64,000 bases of DNA, from positions 62,001 to 126,000 of the forward strand of contig JAKCPI010012605.1 of NCBI GenBank assembly GCA_023213315.1. Reading direction: 5' to 3'. The notes under the pieces were generated by a model that did no database searches, was not told where the DNA came from, and saw nothing but the letters and a program-made list of their open reading frames with translations. This document shows, in pieces, positions 32,551-45,149 of the stretch. The position numbers and the translations under genes were made by a program. The stretch is from Euborellia annulipes. Lineage: Eukaryota; Arthropoda; Insecta; Dermaptera; Anisolabididae. Numbering within the stretch: the first letter of the stretch is position 1; each line of letters starts with the position of its first letter.

Positions 32551-34733
32551 CTGGAAATAAAGAAAATTAACACTTTAGTAATGGCGTCTCAAATTTAACG
32601 TATTAGACGTCACGTTGAATAAATAAATTTCAAATTTCGTTATTTAATACTTCATCAAGCTTATTATGGTAATGGAAAACGTTGGCGTGAATTTCTTATT
32701 ATCATAATAACGTTTCAATCAAATTAATTTCACACTGATGTAATGTACTAAATAATGAAATCAATTTGCTATTTATTTAACTTGATGTCGAATATATTAA
32801 TTTATTTTCTTCATTATTATTCTATGAGTTAATCAGTATTAATTTTGAAGTGATTCTGTTAGAGTGATGACCATATTAGAGAGACAGAATTTGAACATAT
32901 ATTATTTTTGCTTTAGAATTTCCTTTTGTAGGTAAATCCATTAAATGTCAATTTACTTTTAATAAACAATCACTCAAAAATTAGAAGATAGATTATTAAA
33001 GGTGTAGGGAAGAAAAAAAAATTTATTTATTTATTAATATGTTAATATAAAATAGATGAGAAAAAAATTTGTATAGAATGCTCAGTAGAGTAATCGAGTA
33101 GATTTTGTAATGCAAAAATCTTTGCAATCCCAGTTTATATTTATTTGTTTAATTACAACTTTTGATATTAAAGTGTAATTTTAGTTTTTAATTTATATTA
33201 AAAAACTCTTTATAGAAAGATTATATGAATTTGAAACTTCTGGTCAGTTATTTATTTATTTATTTTTTTAATTAGAACTATTTTAAATCACTGCAATCGT
33301 TTTGTTTAAAAAATTTATCAAATGCATTAAACATAAGATCTTTTTTTTTTTTTATTTATTTTTCAACTTGAAATTTCGAAAAGTTTTACGAGTGAGTGTT
33401 CGAAACTTTTTATTATAACTTCGAGAGATGTGCTCTGAAAAGTTTGTAGTCCACTGCTAGCTAAAGAATAAGAAATTACATCTTTAAAAAGTTGTATGAA
33501 TATGTAATAAAAGATTTAGAGGCAGATTTTTTTTTTCTTTTGATAAACATTTGGCCAGGTAACAGATATCTATTTCAGGCCTATCTACTAGGATTCTAAT
33601 TTATTTAATGTTGATAGTGCCAAAAGAAAAGTGGCCTTAAAGATATGCAAACTATCTATACAAGAATTATTAAAATTAACATGTATTTAAAAACTTATTA
33701 TCTTCTTGAATTGTCACTATCCTGACCGCAAGAAGTTTCGGTGGGACTCTTTTCTATCTCTTTATAAACACGTTTTCCTTAATACAGTACATCATGGAAA
33801 TTTACTTTTTTTTATTTACTATTTAACCCCCTTGTTTCTATGGGGAAATTAATCCCTCATCGAATTTTTTTATGATTCACCCATAAGAGAATAGAATTAA
33901 ATAAAACTCAATTTATTTTAAATAAAAACAATTTATAATATAATTGAGTATAAAAAATAAGTAAATACTTTAATTTAAAAAAAGACTCGTAATATTACTC
34001 GTAAAAAATTACATGGTAATTTTCTCAACAAATATTCAACATATTTCATATGTAATAAAATTTTTTATTTCATTCCGCGTTTTTTTTTTCGTCTTCACAA
34101 TAATATAAAAGTGAATATATAACATATATATCTTAAATGACAAATTGTTGGCATCTTCTAATAAAAACAATAAATAGTTTAAATAAAAAGGAAATATCCA
34201 TTTTTATTGTTTCCATTTAAATTTTCAAGATTAAAAAAATTTAGTTTAGGAAACTCTTTAATAAATATCTAGAAGTTATTTTGAAATTTTTAATACGTAT
34301 TTTAGTGTCGAACTAATCGAATAACTAAGGTACAATAAACAATTTTTTTAAAAAAAAGGTGAAAAGGAAGGTGTGGGGGGGGGTGGGAGAAGAAGGGAAA
34401 AAACTTGAAGACAAAAAAAAACAAAAGGTTTGAAAAAAAAAGCGTCTGGAACTCGGAGGAGGAAAGGCGAGAAAGGGGCGGGGGCGGGGGGGGGGTTTTT
34501 TTTTTACTGTTTATTTTTGAAAATATTTAAAATTTTTTAAGAAAAAAAAAAAAAAAAAAAATATTGAAAATTTTCAAATCGGATTTTAGTAAAATCTAAG
34601 CCGGAAACGAGTTTGTTTTCTTTCACTATCTCTCATAAATCCTAAAAATTAAAAAGAATGTGGAGAGAAGAGGTTCTAAATTGTTTTGAGCCTAATCTCA
34701 AACAGAAAACTAAGCTAGTATAAAAAATGAAAA
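32551..34733. other. Upstream of exon 1: presumed 5'UTR intron, no recognised feature
   Basis: AT-rich. The acceptor at 32551 implies this is intronic in at least one transcript. Low-complexity purine/G-rich strings occur at 34360-34500, ending in G11 and T10, followed by A20 at 34541-34560. No promoter could be assigned. Confidence 0.45.
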
Positions 34734-35663
34734 ATCTGGTGGGACTGGTCACACAACATATTGAAGGTAAGAGAAAGTTTTGTACTGTGCTTGTTGTTTG
34801 TGTCTAGATCAAAGGTAGATACAGAGGGGGGGGGGGGGGTAAAGGGAATAATTACCCCCCCCCTGAGATTTGAGAAAAATATTTTTTTTGGGAAAAAAAT
34901 TGTTTTTAAATTTTAAAAAATATAAAAAATTTGATTTGTATATAAATTCTGGTAAACAACTACAGAATGCACCTTTAAATTACCGATAATCAGAAAAAAT
35001 TGTGTGCTGTGCGACCAGTCACACCAGATTACCCCCTCCGAGAAACTCCTCTGAATCCGCCACTTGTCTAGATATATTTAATTGCCCTTAGCACCTAAGT
35101 TCAAAACTTGATCACGCGTTTCATAAATGGCGCTGAGCTACGAATGCTTCCATTATATACTTTTTAAAGAGCTTCTAAAAAATAGTTGATTTATGAATTT
35201 TAATCAAAATTGTTGGAGCAAATTTTGAGAAAATCGCAAAAACTGAAAAATTACATCAGTAAAGTGTACATAAAACGAAAAATTTCACTGATATACTATT
35301 TAAAAAACATCAACAAAATAGTTGTTGATTTGAGAATTTTAATCGAAATCGTTAGAGTCTATTTTGAGAAAATAGAAAAAAAAACTGAAAAAGTACATCA
35401 GTAAAGTACTAGTACATTCTGACCTATTTTGTTCAAAAGCTTATTTTCACCCCTTGAGAAGGTGACTAAATTAAATTTAAAATTTCAACCTCCGAGCAGT
35501 TTTCCTTATTGAGATACTTTGTTCACAGACAGACAGACCAATTTTCGGGACCCAGTTTTTTTGGACTAAGGGGACCTCAAAACGTGTATATCCATCAAAA
35601 TCTCGTCATCGAATTTTTGACATGATCCCAATACTTTGTCTATATATTTCATATAAAGAAAGT
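34734..35663 (-). mobile_element. Family H copy interrupted by the chimeric MITE
   Basis: From the damaged 3' hairpin (ATCTGGTGGGACTGGTCACA), through the TAGCACCTAAGTTC and GCTACGAATGCTTCC blocks and two copies of the ACTGAAAAA-TACATCAGTAAAGT module (35245 and 35385), to GGACCTCAAAACGTGTATAT and the 5' end AAAGAAAGT. The MITE at 34810-35065 sits in the 3' hairpin. Confidence 0.85.
34810..35065. mobile_element. Second copy of the chimeric MITE, inside Family H
   Basis: Flanked by GTCTAGAT on both sides (34802-34809 and 35066-35073). Ends are CAAAGGTAGATACAGAGG and reversed AAGTGGCGGATTCAGAGG. The interior matches 27883-28150 throughout, including TTGATTTGTATATAAATTCT and the Family H arm TGTGTGCTGTGCGACCAGTC ACACCAGA at 35001-35028. 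Confidence 0.85.
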
Positions 35664-36825
35664 AAAAATCAAGGAACAATATTGAATTCCCCTTCCAAAT
35701 ATGCAACCATTTCAACTTACATGTTGCCTTTAATGATGTTTTTCAGGGGTTCTTATATTTGTTAGGAATTCCGAAACTAAAATGAAATATGACTTATACA
35801 ATATTTCATGATCATCTTCTATTCGGTTATAAAAGAAAATCTCCATTTTGTTGGCTGATTTAATAAAGAAAATATGTTGGCTACATATTATGCTCAAATT
35901 TTGCTCAATAAATTATCCTCGTATAAAGTAACCTTTTGAATGCTTTATTTAAAGGAGAAAAGGAACAAAATTAGCCTATATTGAAATGAATTAATCCCTT
36001 AAGAATATAAAATTGTAAATATAAATATTTATTTTATCAATTGATAACCTCACCTTTGATTATTCAGTAAATCTAAAATTTCACTTCAAATGATTTTCTT
36101 TTTAAATGTTTTTGACTGTATCAATCAAAAAAGAAAATGGTCCGTAATGAATTGAATCATTCTCTCCAGTCGTATATATAAGTTTCTCTAAAATTTAGGT
36201 CAAAGAGGGAGGAGAGACGCACGAGTCAGGGTGAAAATATTAACCCCAGAAGAGATGTGTTGCGTGTTAAAAATAATACTCTTTCCATTGTTTATTATCC
36301 ATAACTTAATTTTATACTTAATAAAACTAGAGATGGTATGTTTGACCTTTATCCTGAAATATCATTTTTTTTGTTATATTCTTGACCTCTGTCAGAATAA
36401 CTTTTAAAATACGCCAAAGAGTCTTTTATTATTTAGCCTATATTTTTAGAAGATATTTTATTTAATTAATTCAAAAAAATTTATAATTTAATAATATGTC
36501 AGTTAAGTCAACTTTTGGTACAGATTGTGTATGTAAAATTAACGTCAGGTTGTCATATTTATTTTAAACAAGATCCCTTTGACTAGATAAAAATGTCATT
36601 TTAAATAAAAGGATTTGTGTTAAAAATTGAAATATCGTATTTATGTCAGAAGCTTAAAAATATGAAATTTTCTAAAAATCTACACGAACCCAAAGACAGA
36701 CAGATGGAGGAAGATTAATTTAAATACTATTGATTTCTTGTTTAAATAACTTAATAACACATTCAAGAGACCCCGAAAAACACTTAAATTAGCTTTTAAA
36801 GTTTGCTTTTGTTTAATTCGTACAG
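35664..36825. other. No recognised feature
   Basis: AT-rich sequence without coding signature or repeat ends. Confidence 0.5.
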
Positions 36826-36827
36826 TT

Positions 36828-37515
36828 GTGGACAAAATAATATGAACACCGGACATATATACAATATTTATTTATTAATGTGTTGAGCCACCATTTGCTT
36901 GAAATTTTTACAGGTTATTTGGGGGTACTCTAGGATGTCTATCCTAAATTTTCGACCTCGAGGACCTTGTACTAACATGGGGGGAGAGGGGGGTGCAAAA
37001 ACCTCAAAATGTGTGTACTTTTTTTAGTCTTTCGCCTATATCTCGTAAGCTAAGTATATTTTGTGCAATTTAATACATAAAATTTGCTAAAATTCGAATA
37101 GGTAGACCTAATATTAACCGAGATACTGCCGATCAAAGTTCCTATTTGTTTTACATTTCGAGAAGCTTTTAACCGAGATACAGCCTAACGAATTTTCTAT
37201 TTGTTTCGAGAAACTTTGATCGGTTAATATTGGGTCTACATATTCGTTTTAACAACCAAATTTTAGTAAATCTAATGCTCTGTAACTTTGTATGGTACTA
37301 TGGTGCACAAAATATGCTTAGTTTACGAGATATAAAATAAAATAAAAACTGAAAAAAGTTCTAAGATTTTGGGGTTTTTGCAACCCCTCACACCAAGTTA
37401 GCAGATGGTCCAAGAGTTCAAAAACTTTGAATAGACCCTAGAGTACCTCCAAATAACCTATAAAAATTTCTACAAGCAAATGATGGCTCAACATATTATT
37501 AATAAATAAATATTG
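36828..37515. mobile_element. Large inverted-repeat element, Tc1/mariner-like left end
   Basis: Opens TACAGTTGTGGACAAAATAA, a typical Tc1/mariner-type terminus. ATTTATTTATTAATGTGTTG ... TACTCTAGG (36868-36934) is mirrored by CCTAGAGTACC ... TAATAAATAAATATTGT (37437-37515). A second inner pair (GTAGACCTAATATTAACCGA near 37102 against TCGGTTAATATTGGGTCTAC near 37222) makes it fold back extensively. The right terminus is missing and there is no transposase. Confidence 0.6.
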
Positions 37516-37519
37516 TCTA

Positions 37520-38292
37520 TAAAAATAAAAAAAAATCAGTGATTTTTCTCAAAAATTCGAAAAATTGCTCTAGTTTCTACAAAAGCAAACTTTGATCAAA
37601 AAAATGATTATTTCACTTTATTCTTTTTTCCCCCATTCCAGGCGAGAAAAATTTATTTCATTTTATTTGACTACAAATCATTTGAAATAAATAGGGATGG
37701 GGTCTAGATGGCGAAAAAGACCTTAAAAAAATGAGCCTAAAAAAAGTGACATTTATTTTGTATTCGGGTGAGAAATAAAAAAAATAATTACTTAGCTGTC
37801 ATTTCTTTCCCCGATCTATCTAAAAAATTTTCATTATAATATAAATTATGGAATATTTTATTAAATGGAAAAGATGAATGAGAGTTATTTACATAATATT
37901 TTATAAATATATTAATAAATACATAAAGATGAATGATTTAAAAAAATAAAGTAAATATATAAATATTTAAATTTCTCAATTTTAATAAAATAATAAATTA
38001 TATTCATGACATTATCAATATCACAAATCAAATAACTCACTAATTATCAATATATATTTTTCACAGATAAAAGAGTAAAATCCTCGGTTAACCAAGGTGG
38101 TTTTAACAGCCCATGGTAAAACACTAATTCCAGGATTTTAAAAGAGGATTTATGTGACGCTAGGGATTTTTTTTATGAATAATGTATGTGTATCATGGAT
38201 GTTGAAAGACTTAAAATATAAATATTTAGTGAAAATATAAAACATATTTATTTTTATTTAAGAGTAATTTTTTTTTATTTAATTTAAATTTT
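37520..38292. other. No recognised feature
   Basis: AT-rich sequence, low complexity in places. Confidence 0.5.
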
Positions 38293-38371
38293 ACTTTATC
38301 TAACCCTATATATGAAATATATAGAGAGAAAGTATTGCGATCATGTCAAAAATTCGAAGTCGAGATTTTTT
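38293..38371 (+). mobile_element. Family H 5'-end fragment
   Basis: ACTTTATCTAACCCTATATA, the 5' hairpin, then GCGATCATGTCAAAAATTCG and AAGTCGAGATTTTTT, where the similarity stops. Confidence 0.75.
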
Positions 38372-38508
38372 AATTCTCCTGTTAAGATTTTATATAGCTA
38401 AAAATATATATAATTCAAAATTAATTTGACAGATAAATAAATTTATTGAAAGATTGGAAGAACAAATGTCCCAAATTGTAAGTAAAATCTCCATTAACTC
38501 GGAACGTA

Positions 38509-38772
38509 CTATTGAAATAGTATTGAGACTAAAGCCTGGTAGGTAGGCAGCCCAAATGGCACACGATCACTAAAATTTTTTTATGATTAAAAATTGAGAT
38601 AATTTTTATTTCGATATATCTTGAAATTATATTAAAAAGATCAATTTTTATGGTTATTCTTCTGTTAAAAAGGATATTGTCTGCTTTGAACAAGTTATTT
38701 CTCACACAGACAAGATGCCATTTGAGCTGCCTAACTACTGGGCTTTAGTCTCAATACTATTGCAATAGATAG
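38509..38772. mobile_element. TA-flanked MITE family Y, copy 1
   Basis: Ends CTATTGAAATAGTATTGAGA and reversed CTATCTATTGCAATAGTATT pair for about 60 bp, including AAAGCC(T/C)GGTAG and GGCAGC(C/T)CAAATGGCA. TA lies outside each end. The interior is AT-rich (TTTTTATTTCGATATATCTT). Copies 2 and 3 are at 40656 and 56318. Confidence 0.8.
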
Positions 38773-39886
38773 TATATCTTATATAAATTATTGTGCTTTA
38801 ACGAATAAATAAATAAATAAATATACATTTCTTAATGGAAACGCGAATTTTCTTAAATTAAAAATTTTTTCTAAAATTTAAAAGATGATTTAATCAAAAA
38901 CCCCGTATAAAAATTTTATATTTATATACGCGTAAAAAATTTTGACGATTATGTATAAATAATAAATTGAATTATTCAAAATAATTAAATTTCATTTATT
39001 GATGTACATAGGGCTTTAGCTAAATCTAAATTTTAACATAAAAGAGTTTATGATTATTAAAAAAAAAGTAGGGTGTAAAATGAATGTTATTCTACTACGA
39101 GGATGTATTTAAAATTCAACCAATCAAAGGTAAAAAAAAAATATTTGTTCGAATGAATATGCAAAAATTGTTGGATGTTCTGAGAGGACATTGATGAGTT
39201 GTTAAATGCAATCAGGTAGGTCTTTTGTGTGCAGAGAGGAGGGTGTGTATTCAAATGAATAGCGAACTGTATGATTGGTTCTCAATCAATCAGTGAGTAA
39301 GAGAGGATGTTTAATGTCTGGCTCTTTAACATTTTTATGTAGTGGGGATATGAATATCACTGGTGAAATTGACGTTCGAGTATGTAAAAAATCTCAAGAT
39401 TACAACAAATTCCATTGTATAGAAAAAAATATTCTAAAGCAGAGACTATTTTGAATATCTTAATAAGATAGATATTGTCTAGGAATTTTAATTAAAATGT
39501 TTTAGAGATAATGTCATAAGAATTTTAATCAAATTTATTAGTCATTTTGAGAAAATTACCATACCAAATGTCAAATTTATTGAAATGATAATCCTTTTGA
39601 AGGACAGTTGAAAAATTATTCAAATTTTTAAAGAATGGGGTGGATAAATTGAATAAAAAATAGATTTTTGTATAAAGAGCTCTTTGTAAACAACTTTAAA
39701 ACTTTTTCTCTCAAAAAACACACTACTTAATCATCAAATTTTTATTAAGATTAAAATAAAATAAATTTTTACACTATTTTTTGAAAAATATTATTAATAA
39801 TTTAAAAAGTAGAATAGGCTTTAATTAAAAAATTAATGAAAATTTTATGATAAATGACTTTCAAATGATTGACAGGCTTATGGCTG

Positions 39887-39919
<33 letters not shown>

Positions 39920-40109
39920 ACAGAACCTGAAGTAGTTATGGGGTAATAATAAAGTGGGCCATACACGGCAGATCCATTTAGACCGAGCCATTTTGTGTGT
40001 GTCCATTTACCATTTTACCACAGATCCAAAGGGGGCTATACAAGACCGAGCCAAGTCGGCCAGTTTGAAATCTCACATATAAAGGTAAATAAAGGTTAGT
40101 ACACTTGTA
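38773..40109. other. No recognised feature; long T-run
   Basis: AT-rich; a T-run of 27 bases at 39889-39915 is followed by a GC-richer patch (39957-40075) with repeated GACCGAGCCA (39983 and 40043), not identified. Confidence 0.45.
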
Positions 40110-40323
40110 CAGTGAGGGTCAATATTAAGTCCATCCCATGCGTTTTCTACTTATGATTATTTCATTGTTTTTATAAAAGAAACTGAAAATATTTATTGGA
40201 AATTTTCTAGGTTTGAACCATGAAAGTTTCTATTAATAAATATATATATATTTTTTTTTTTTAAACAATGAAATAATCACAAGTAGAAAACGCATGGGTG
40301 GGACTTAATATTGTTCCTCACTG
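40110..40323. mobile_element. Tc1/mariner-type MITE (family Z), copy 1
   Basis: Ends CAGTGAGGGTCAATATTAAG and reversed CAGTGAGGAACAATATTAAG sit between TA duplications (40108-40109, 40324-40325). The inverted repeats extend about 65 bp (to CATTGTTTTTA). A near-identical copy lies at 45624-45820. Confidence 0.9.
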
Positions 40324-40655
40324 TACATTGTCAATTAGGCTTTTGGATATGGCTGACTTAAGCGCATGGGGGGTTGAATACAAAATCTTACAATGGTTCT
40401 TTAATAAAATATCAAAGTTAAACCAATAAAATTTATTAAATTTAAACATTTTTTTGAGAAAATCACAATATTCCATACATTAGTAAAATAAATTCAGAGA
40501 TAATTATGAGATTTTAATGAATTTTAGTAAAAATCCAGTAATTGTCGAGAAAATTTAAAAAAAATATATATATATTTCAATCTAGTACTATTTCCAGATT
40601 TTTTAATCTAATATTTTCATAACCGAGTGGAAGTACAAAGAAAACTGTAAATGTA

Positions 40656-40916
40656 CCATCTATTGCAATAGTATTGAGACCCGGTAGTTAGGCAACTCAA
40701 ATGGCACACGGGCGCGATTAAAATATTGAGATTATTTTTATTACGATATATCTTGAAATTTATATTAAAAAGATAAAATTTGTATGGTTATTCTTTTGTT
40801 TAAAAGGGTCCTTCGGCCTAATCTCTGCTTTGAAAAAGGTATTTCTCACTCAGACAAACTGCCATTTGGGCTGCCTAACTGCCGGGCTTTAGTCTCAATA
40901 ATATTGCAATAGATGG
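40656..40916. mobile_element. MITE family Y, copy 2
   Basis: CCATCTATTGCAATAGTATT and its exact reverse at the right are flanked by TA (40654-40655, 40917-40918). At 261 bp it has the best preserved ends of the three copies. Confidence 0.85.
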
Positions 40917-43105
40917 TACATCAATATAGAATCAGAAGTCCAAACAAATAAATGTGAATAAAATATGTAAAAATTTTCTCCGCCAATGTGATACCGCTTT
41001 GAGTAGGTTAATTCCAAAGATTTTTAAAAAATCAAAATTTTAATCTATAAATAATTTTAAAAGAAATACATTTTTTTTATATATTTTGATTAACGAAAAA
41101 AAAGAAATGAATTATTCTAGTACTTGTTTTGACATTAAAATAAAAAAAGGTAAATTTCTCTTTACATCATAATTACATTAAATGAATGCTTTTAACGGCG
41201 TAGACAATTTATTTAAAAATTTCTAAAAAAAAAAGGGGAAGTAAAAAAAAAAAAAGAAACGTGTAAAAGGAAAAAAAAATACTAAAATAATAAATTGAGT
41301 TTCTAAACAAATTTAATTAAGATATGAAAATTCAGAAATAAAGCTAAGGCTTATTGGTTCTTGATTGAATTAAGGCTTCTATAGTGATGTAAGGTGACCA
41401 TGGGGAGGAGGTTTATCCAATAATTCCCCCCCCTCTCTCTCTGGAGACAAAAGCAGAAAATTTTACATTTAAAATATAATCAGTTTGGTTTGTCTTTTTT
41501 GATTATAAAATAGTATAGTATAGTAATGAGATGCGAGAGAAAGATTAAATTCCAAAATATTTTTGCTTTTTTAGATTATTAATAAAAAAAAAAATGTCTC
41601 ATTAGGAAGAGTTCAATGGTTTACATAAAATATGAAGCTAAATATAGTAATCTATTATCGAAATAAATTTTATTAATTCATGACTGAGGGGAGAGTTAAT
41701 GAACTTTATCCCTTTCCAAATTTAATTTATAAAGGCACTCAGTCAAAATTTTCCAGGCAGTCTAGTGTTATAATTATCTAAACAAACTCCTGGATATATC
41801 TAATAATACCAAAATTTATTAACGGTGTTAAATTTGGTTGAACTAAATAGAGAAAGAAAATAAATATTTTTTGAATATTATAGTAAAAATATATATATTT
41901 TTGGTGAAAAAATACTAAATGAATTTGGTGAAAAGTAAATGAAAATTTATTAATTGGCGTTATATTTTGTTTAAAATCGTGAGTTCTATTTAATTTAATT
42001 AAATCAAGAGTTACTTCCAATTTCTTGAGTTAATTTATACAAACGATTAGAAAATAATTAAAAAAAAAAAAAACTTCCTAGACTTTTTTTTGTGACCCGT
42101 AAACGAAAGCTTATTTGACCCAATAATGTTTAATTTAATTAAACATTCTCAACTAAGCTGAATTAAGCCGATGAAGAAACAATTGGGGCATAAAATGACA
42201 AGCTGTTCAAATGTTTATTAAAAAAAATTTAATTAGTATATATAAAAGTTTAATCAAATTCTTTTTTTTTTTTATTTCAAGGGCACAATGCCAAGGGCTC
42301 GTGTAAATTTTAAACTTAGTAAAAGTATCCAAATTATGAAAGAGATTTTTGGCACAAATTCAAAATTTTATTTTAAAATAATCTCGGAATTATTATTATC
42401 TAAAAGACAGATAATTTCTCATAATTAATTTGATCTATTTGTTTCTATACAGATCGTATAATAAAAGAAATTTAATATGTTTTTCAACACTCAATTCTTC
42501 AAAAGTAATACAAATAAATAATTAAGAATACAAACATATAGCATTGTGTTTTTATGTTTCAAATAGAGCCAACGGTTAACAGTTTAAATTTAAAATCAAG
42601 GGTTGGAAGTATCAGTGACTTGCCATTTTGATATTGTCTATTGAATCTTTCTAGGTATACATAAGATATCATGAATTTTATATGATATAGATATTGTAAT
42701 AATTAAATGAACATGAGCCTCTACTTTGATACATAATACAGTCTAGTTATAATGTTTCATATGATCTTTAATTTTGCTGTAATTCAATGCAGAGCCCAAT
42801 TCGATAAACTAATATCAAATTATCTAATACTATGAATGTTAAAGTTATAATAATTATATATAAACAATCTGTTAAATAGCTCTAATATTTCAAATTCATT
42901 AAAAAAATTTTTTTTTACAAAAATCTGGGTTGAAGTCATGTGAAAGAAATGGAGGGGAAATAAATTTGTAAATTGCCAAATAGGATACCAAAAATTATAA
43001 TAAAAAAAATCAAAACTTATTTTAAAATTTTTAAAAAACGTGAAATTTATTATAGAAAAATATGCAGATTGAAATTTGAATAAAAATTCAGAGAGATTTT
43101 AAATA
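40917..43105. other. No recognised feature
   Basis: AT-rich with A-runs (41240, 42061) and a C/CT-rich string at 41429-41442. The 80-residue open frame at 41778-42020 has no family signature. Confidence 0.5.
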
Positions 43106-43345
43106 CATTAGAACCTAGCTTATCAAGCACCTCTCATAACGAGTAATTCGCATAACGTAAGAATGACTTGCTTAACGAGCGACGTTTCGCATAACGAATG
43201 ACGAGGAGAGGGGAAGTCCGCGTGCTAGTCATTGAGGGGGGGGGGGCAGGTCTATGGGAGGAATGTTATTGTTTCGCATAACGAGTGTTTCGCATTACGA
43301 GAATGATTCTGGAACGAATTATGCTCGTTAAGCGAGTTTCCACTG
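43106..43345. mobile_element. Pogo/Tigger-type MITE
   Basis: The right end reads, reversed, CAGTGGAAACTCGCTTAACG with AGCATAATTCGTTCC inside; the left end is the decayed CATTAGAACCTAGCTTATCA. Both abut TA. Repeated CGCATAACGA units and a G11 run fill the 240-bp interior. The AACTCGCTTAACGAGC end is characteristic of pogo-like elements. Confidence 0.8.
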
Positions 43346-43844
43346 TATTATCCAATGCAATAATTTAGTTCTTTTTCGGCATTTGTGGTCAAATATAATT
43401 TAATCGCTCAGGATGGGAATCACTGATGGATCTTGAAGGAAAACAGAGAAGAAAAAAGTAAGAACTATTTCATTCTTCAATGGATATCAATCGACAAATA
43501 TTTAAGCTGTGTGGAGAAGAAAAAAAATGGGTCGCGTTTACGTTTACATGGCTTCTTATAAGAAATCCTAAAAGTTTATATTTTTCGTTTGATTTGAAGG
43601 AAAGCAAAAATTAAAAGCTTTCGTGAGAATTAAGGATTAAGTTAAAAAAAAAAAATATTAAAAGTTTTCTTATCAATAAAAAATTTCTAGCCTGGGTATG
43701 CAATTATCCAATTTGTTTGGAGTAGTTCAAAATAATGTAAACAAAAGATTGTAAATAGGCAACTCCTTTAAAAAAAAAAGTGAATAAATAAATTTATTAT
43801 ATTGAAATATGCAGATGACAATTTGTGAAGTGGCTGTTGTATAT

Positions 43845-43899
43845 CAACAATAGAAGAGGGAGCGGGCAGCCAGGAAGCCCGCTCCCTCTTCTATTGTTG
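43845..43899. other. Perfect 22-bp-stem hairpin
   Basis: CAACAATAGAAGAGGGAGCG plus GG, then an 11-base loop (CAGCCAGGAAG), then the exact complement. It is not linked to a recognised element. It could be a MITE core or a hairpin RNA. Confidence 0.85.
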
Positions 43900-43935
43900 T
43901 TAAAATATGCTGATTAAAATTTGATAAAATTCATA

Positions 43936-43972
43936 AAATACTGATCTTATACTTATATAAGATCAGTATTTT
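43936..43972. other. Perfect 15-bp-stem hairpin beside a T-run
   Basis: AATACTGATCTTATA, loop CTTA, then TATAAGATCAGTATT, followed by T14 (43970-43983). On the minus strand the T-run is the A-tail of the adjoining SINE-like element, so the hairpin lies at its target. Confidence 0.75.
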
Positions 43973-44195
43973 TTTTTTTTTTAATCCGAAAAGAGCGAAA
44001 ACAAAAATATTTATGAAATAAAATTAAATTCCGCGAACTACACAAGTATAAGAACTCCTGATCTATCTTCTTCCATCTCTCAGCAGAGATTAACTCCAAT
44101 AACAGAGAGACAAAGGAGGTATTGGCATGTTTGAAAATTTTCACGGCAAGTGGGATTTGAACCCGAGTTGGTTCGTAATCCACAGCTTAATAATA
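43970..44195 (-). mobile_element. tRNA-derived SINE-like element (minus)
   Basis: On the minus strand a B box GGGTTCAAATCC (about 44163-44152) with tRNA-like flanks (ACCAACTCGG ... CCACTTGCCG) is followed by about 170 bp of body and a terminal A14. The A-box half is not clear, so the head may be truncated. Confidence 0.6.
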
Positions 44196-44339
44196 TTTAT
44201 TTCATTCATTTTAGTGATCATGATCTAAGTTCTTAGCTTCTTATTTTTTCAGGTACTCATTTTTTTTTTCTTAATAAATAGTAGATAAATAAAAACAGAT
44301 CGATAAGAGAAATCGATCCCAGTAGAAAGACGGGGAAAG

Positions 44340-44640
44340 GTAAAATGGAAGTGGGAGAGATGATGATGAGAGAGAGAAAGAGAGAGAAGCAGGAAGGCAA
44401 AAGGATCTGAGTGAATGTGTGGTATGGCCACCACGCCCTACGCCCAACACTACGCTAACGCTTAACGCCCTACGCTCCCTACGTCCTACGCCCTGCTACC
44501 ATATCATACGCCCTACGCTCAAGGGCTGGGGAGGGCATATAGCAGCAGGCAGGCTGGCGAAGGGCTCGAGACGATGCCAAAAGGGATCGATAGAGAACAG
44601 CCAGTCCTATCGTACGGGTCACGGTGGCCAGACTTGTTTT
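44340..44640. repeat. Purine tract and degenerate ACGCCCTACGC tandem repeat
   Basis: 44345-44395 is GA-rich. 44433-44520 consists of imperfect repeats of CTACGCC / ACGCCCTACGC, an unusual GC-rich short tandem array in this AT-rich DNA, followed by GC-richer unique sequence to 44635. The 74-residue open frame across it is repeat-driven. Confidence 0.7.
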
Positions 44641-45149
44641 TAATAATTATCACACTCAATCAATTAAATTATTATTATTTTTTTTTTTTAATACTAATTG
44701 TTTATGAAATAATTACCGCCTTGTTTTGTTAATTTAAAAAATTTACTTGTCTTTTTCTTTCTTTTATGTAAATTTTTTATCACAAAAATAAATTGTGATG
44801 TGATGAAGATGATAAATGTAATTAGTATGTTTTAATCAATCAATAAAAAAAAAATTGTGTATTATATATAAGCCGAGAATAGAAATTTTACAAATTTTTT
44901 TTTTTATGTATATAGTGAATACAGGGTAAATAATTTTTTTTTAATAGGACTGGTCGATTTTTCACCTAAATATTTTTGTGCGTGATATGATTAAAAAAGA
45001 CAGAGGCGTAGAGTGGTTAAGCCCCGCCCCCTTCTCCCACCCCTCACTTCTCAAAAAATAGGTTACTATAACGTTTTTTAACATGTATATAATTAAATTA
45101 TTATTAAAAGCAATTAGTCAAAATATCTCATCACCTGCGATTCGAACTC

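Noticed and set aside
44419..44643. 74-residue Pro/Thr-rich open frame
   Set aside because: It derives from the ACGCCCTACGC tandem repeat.
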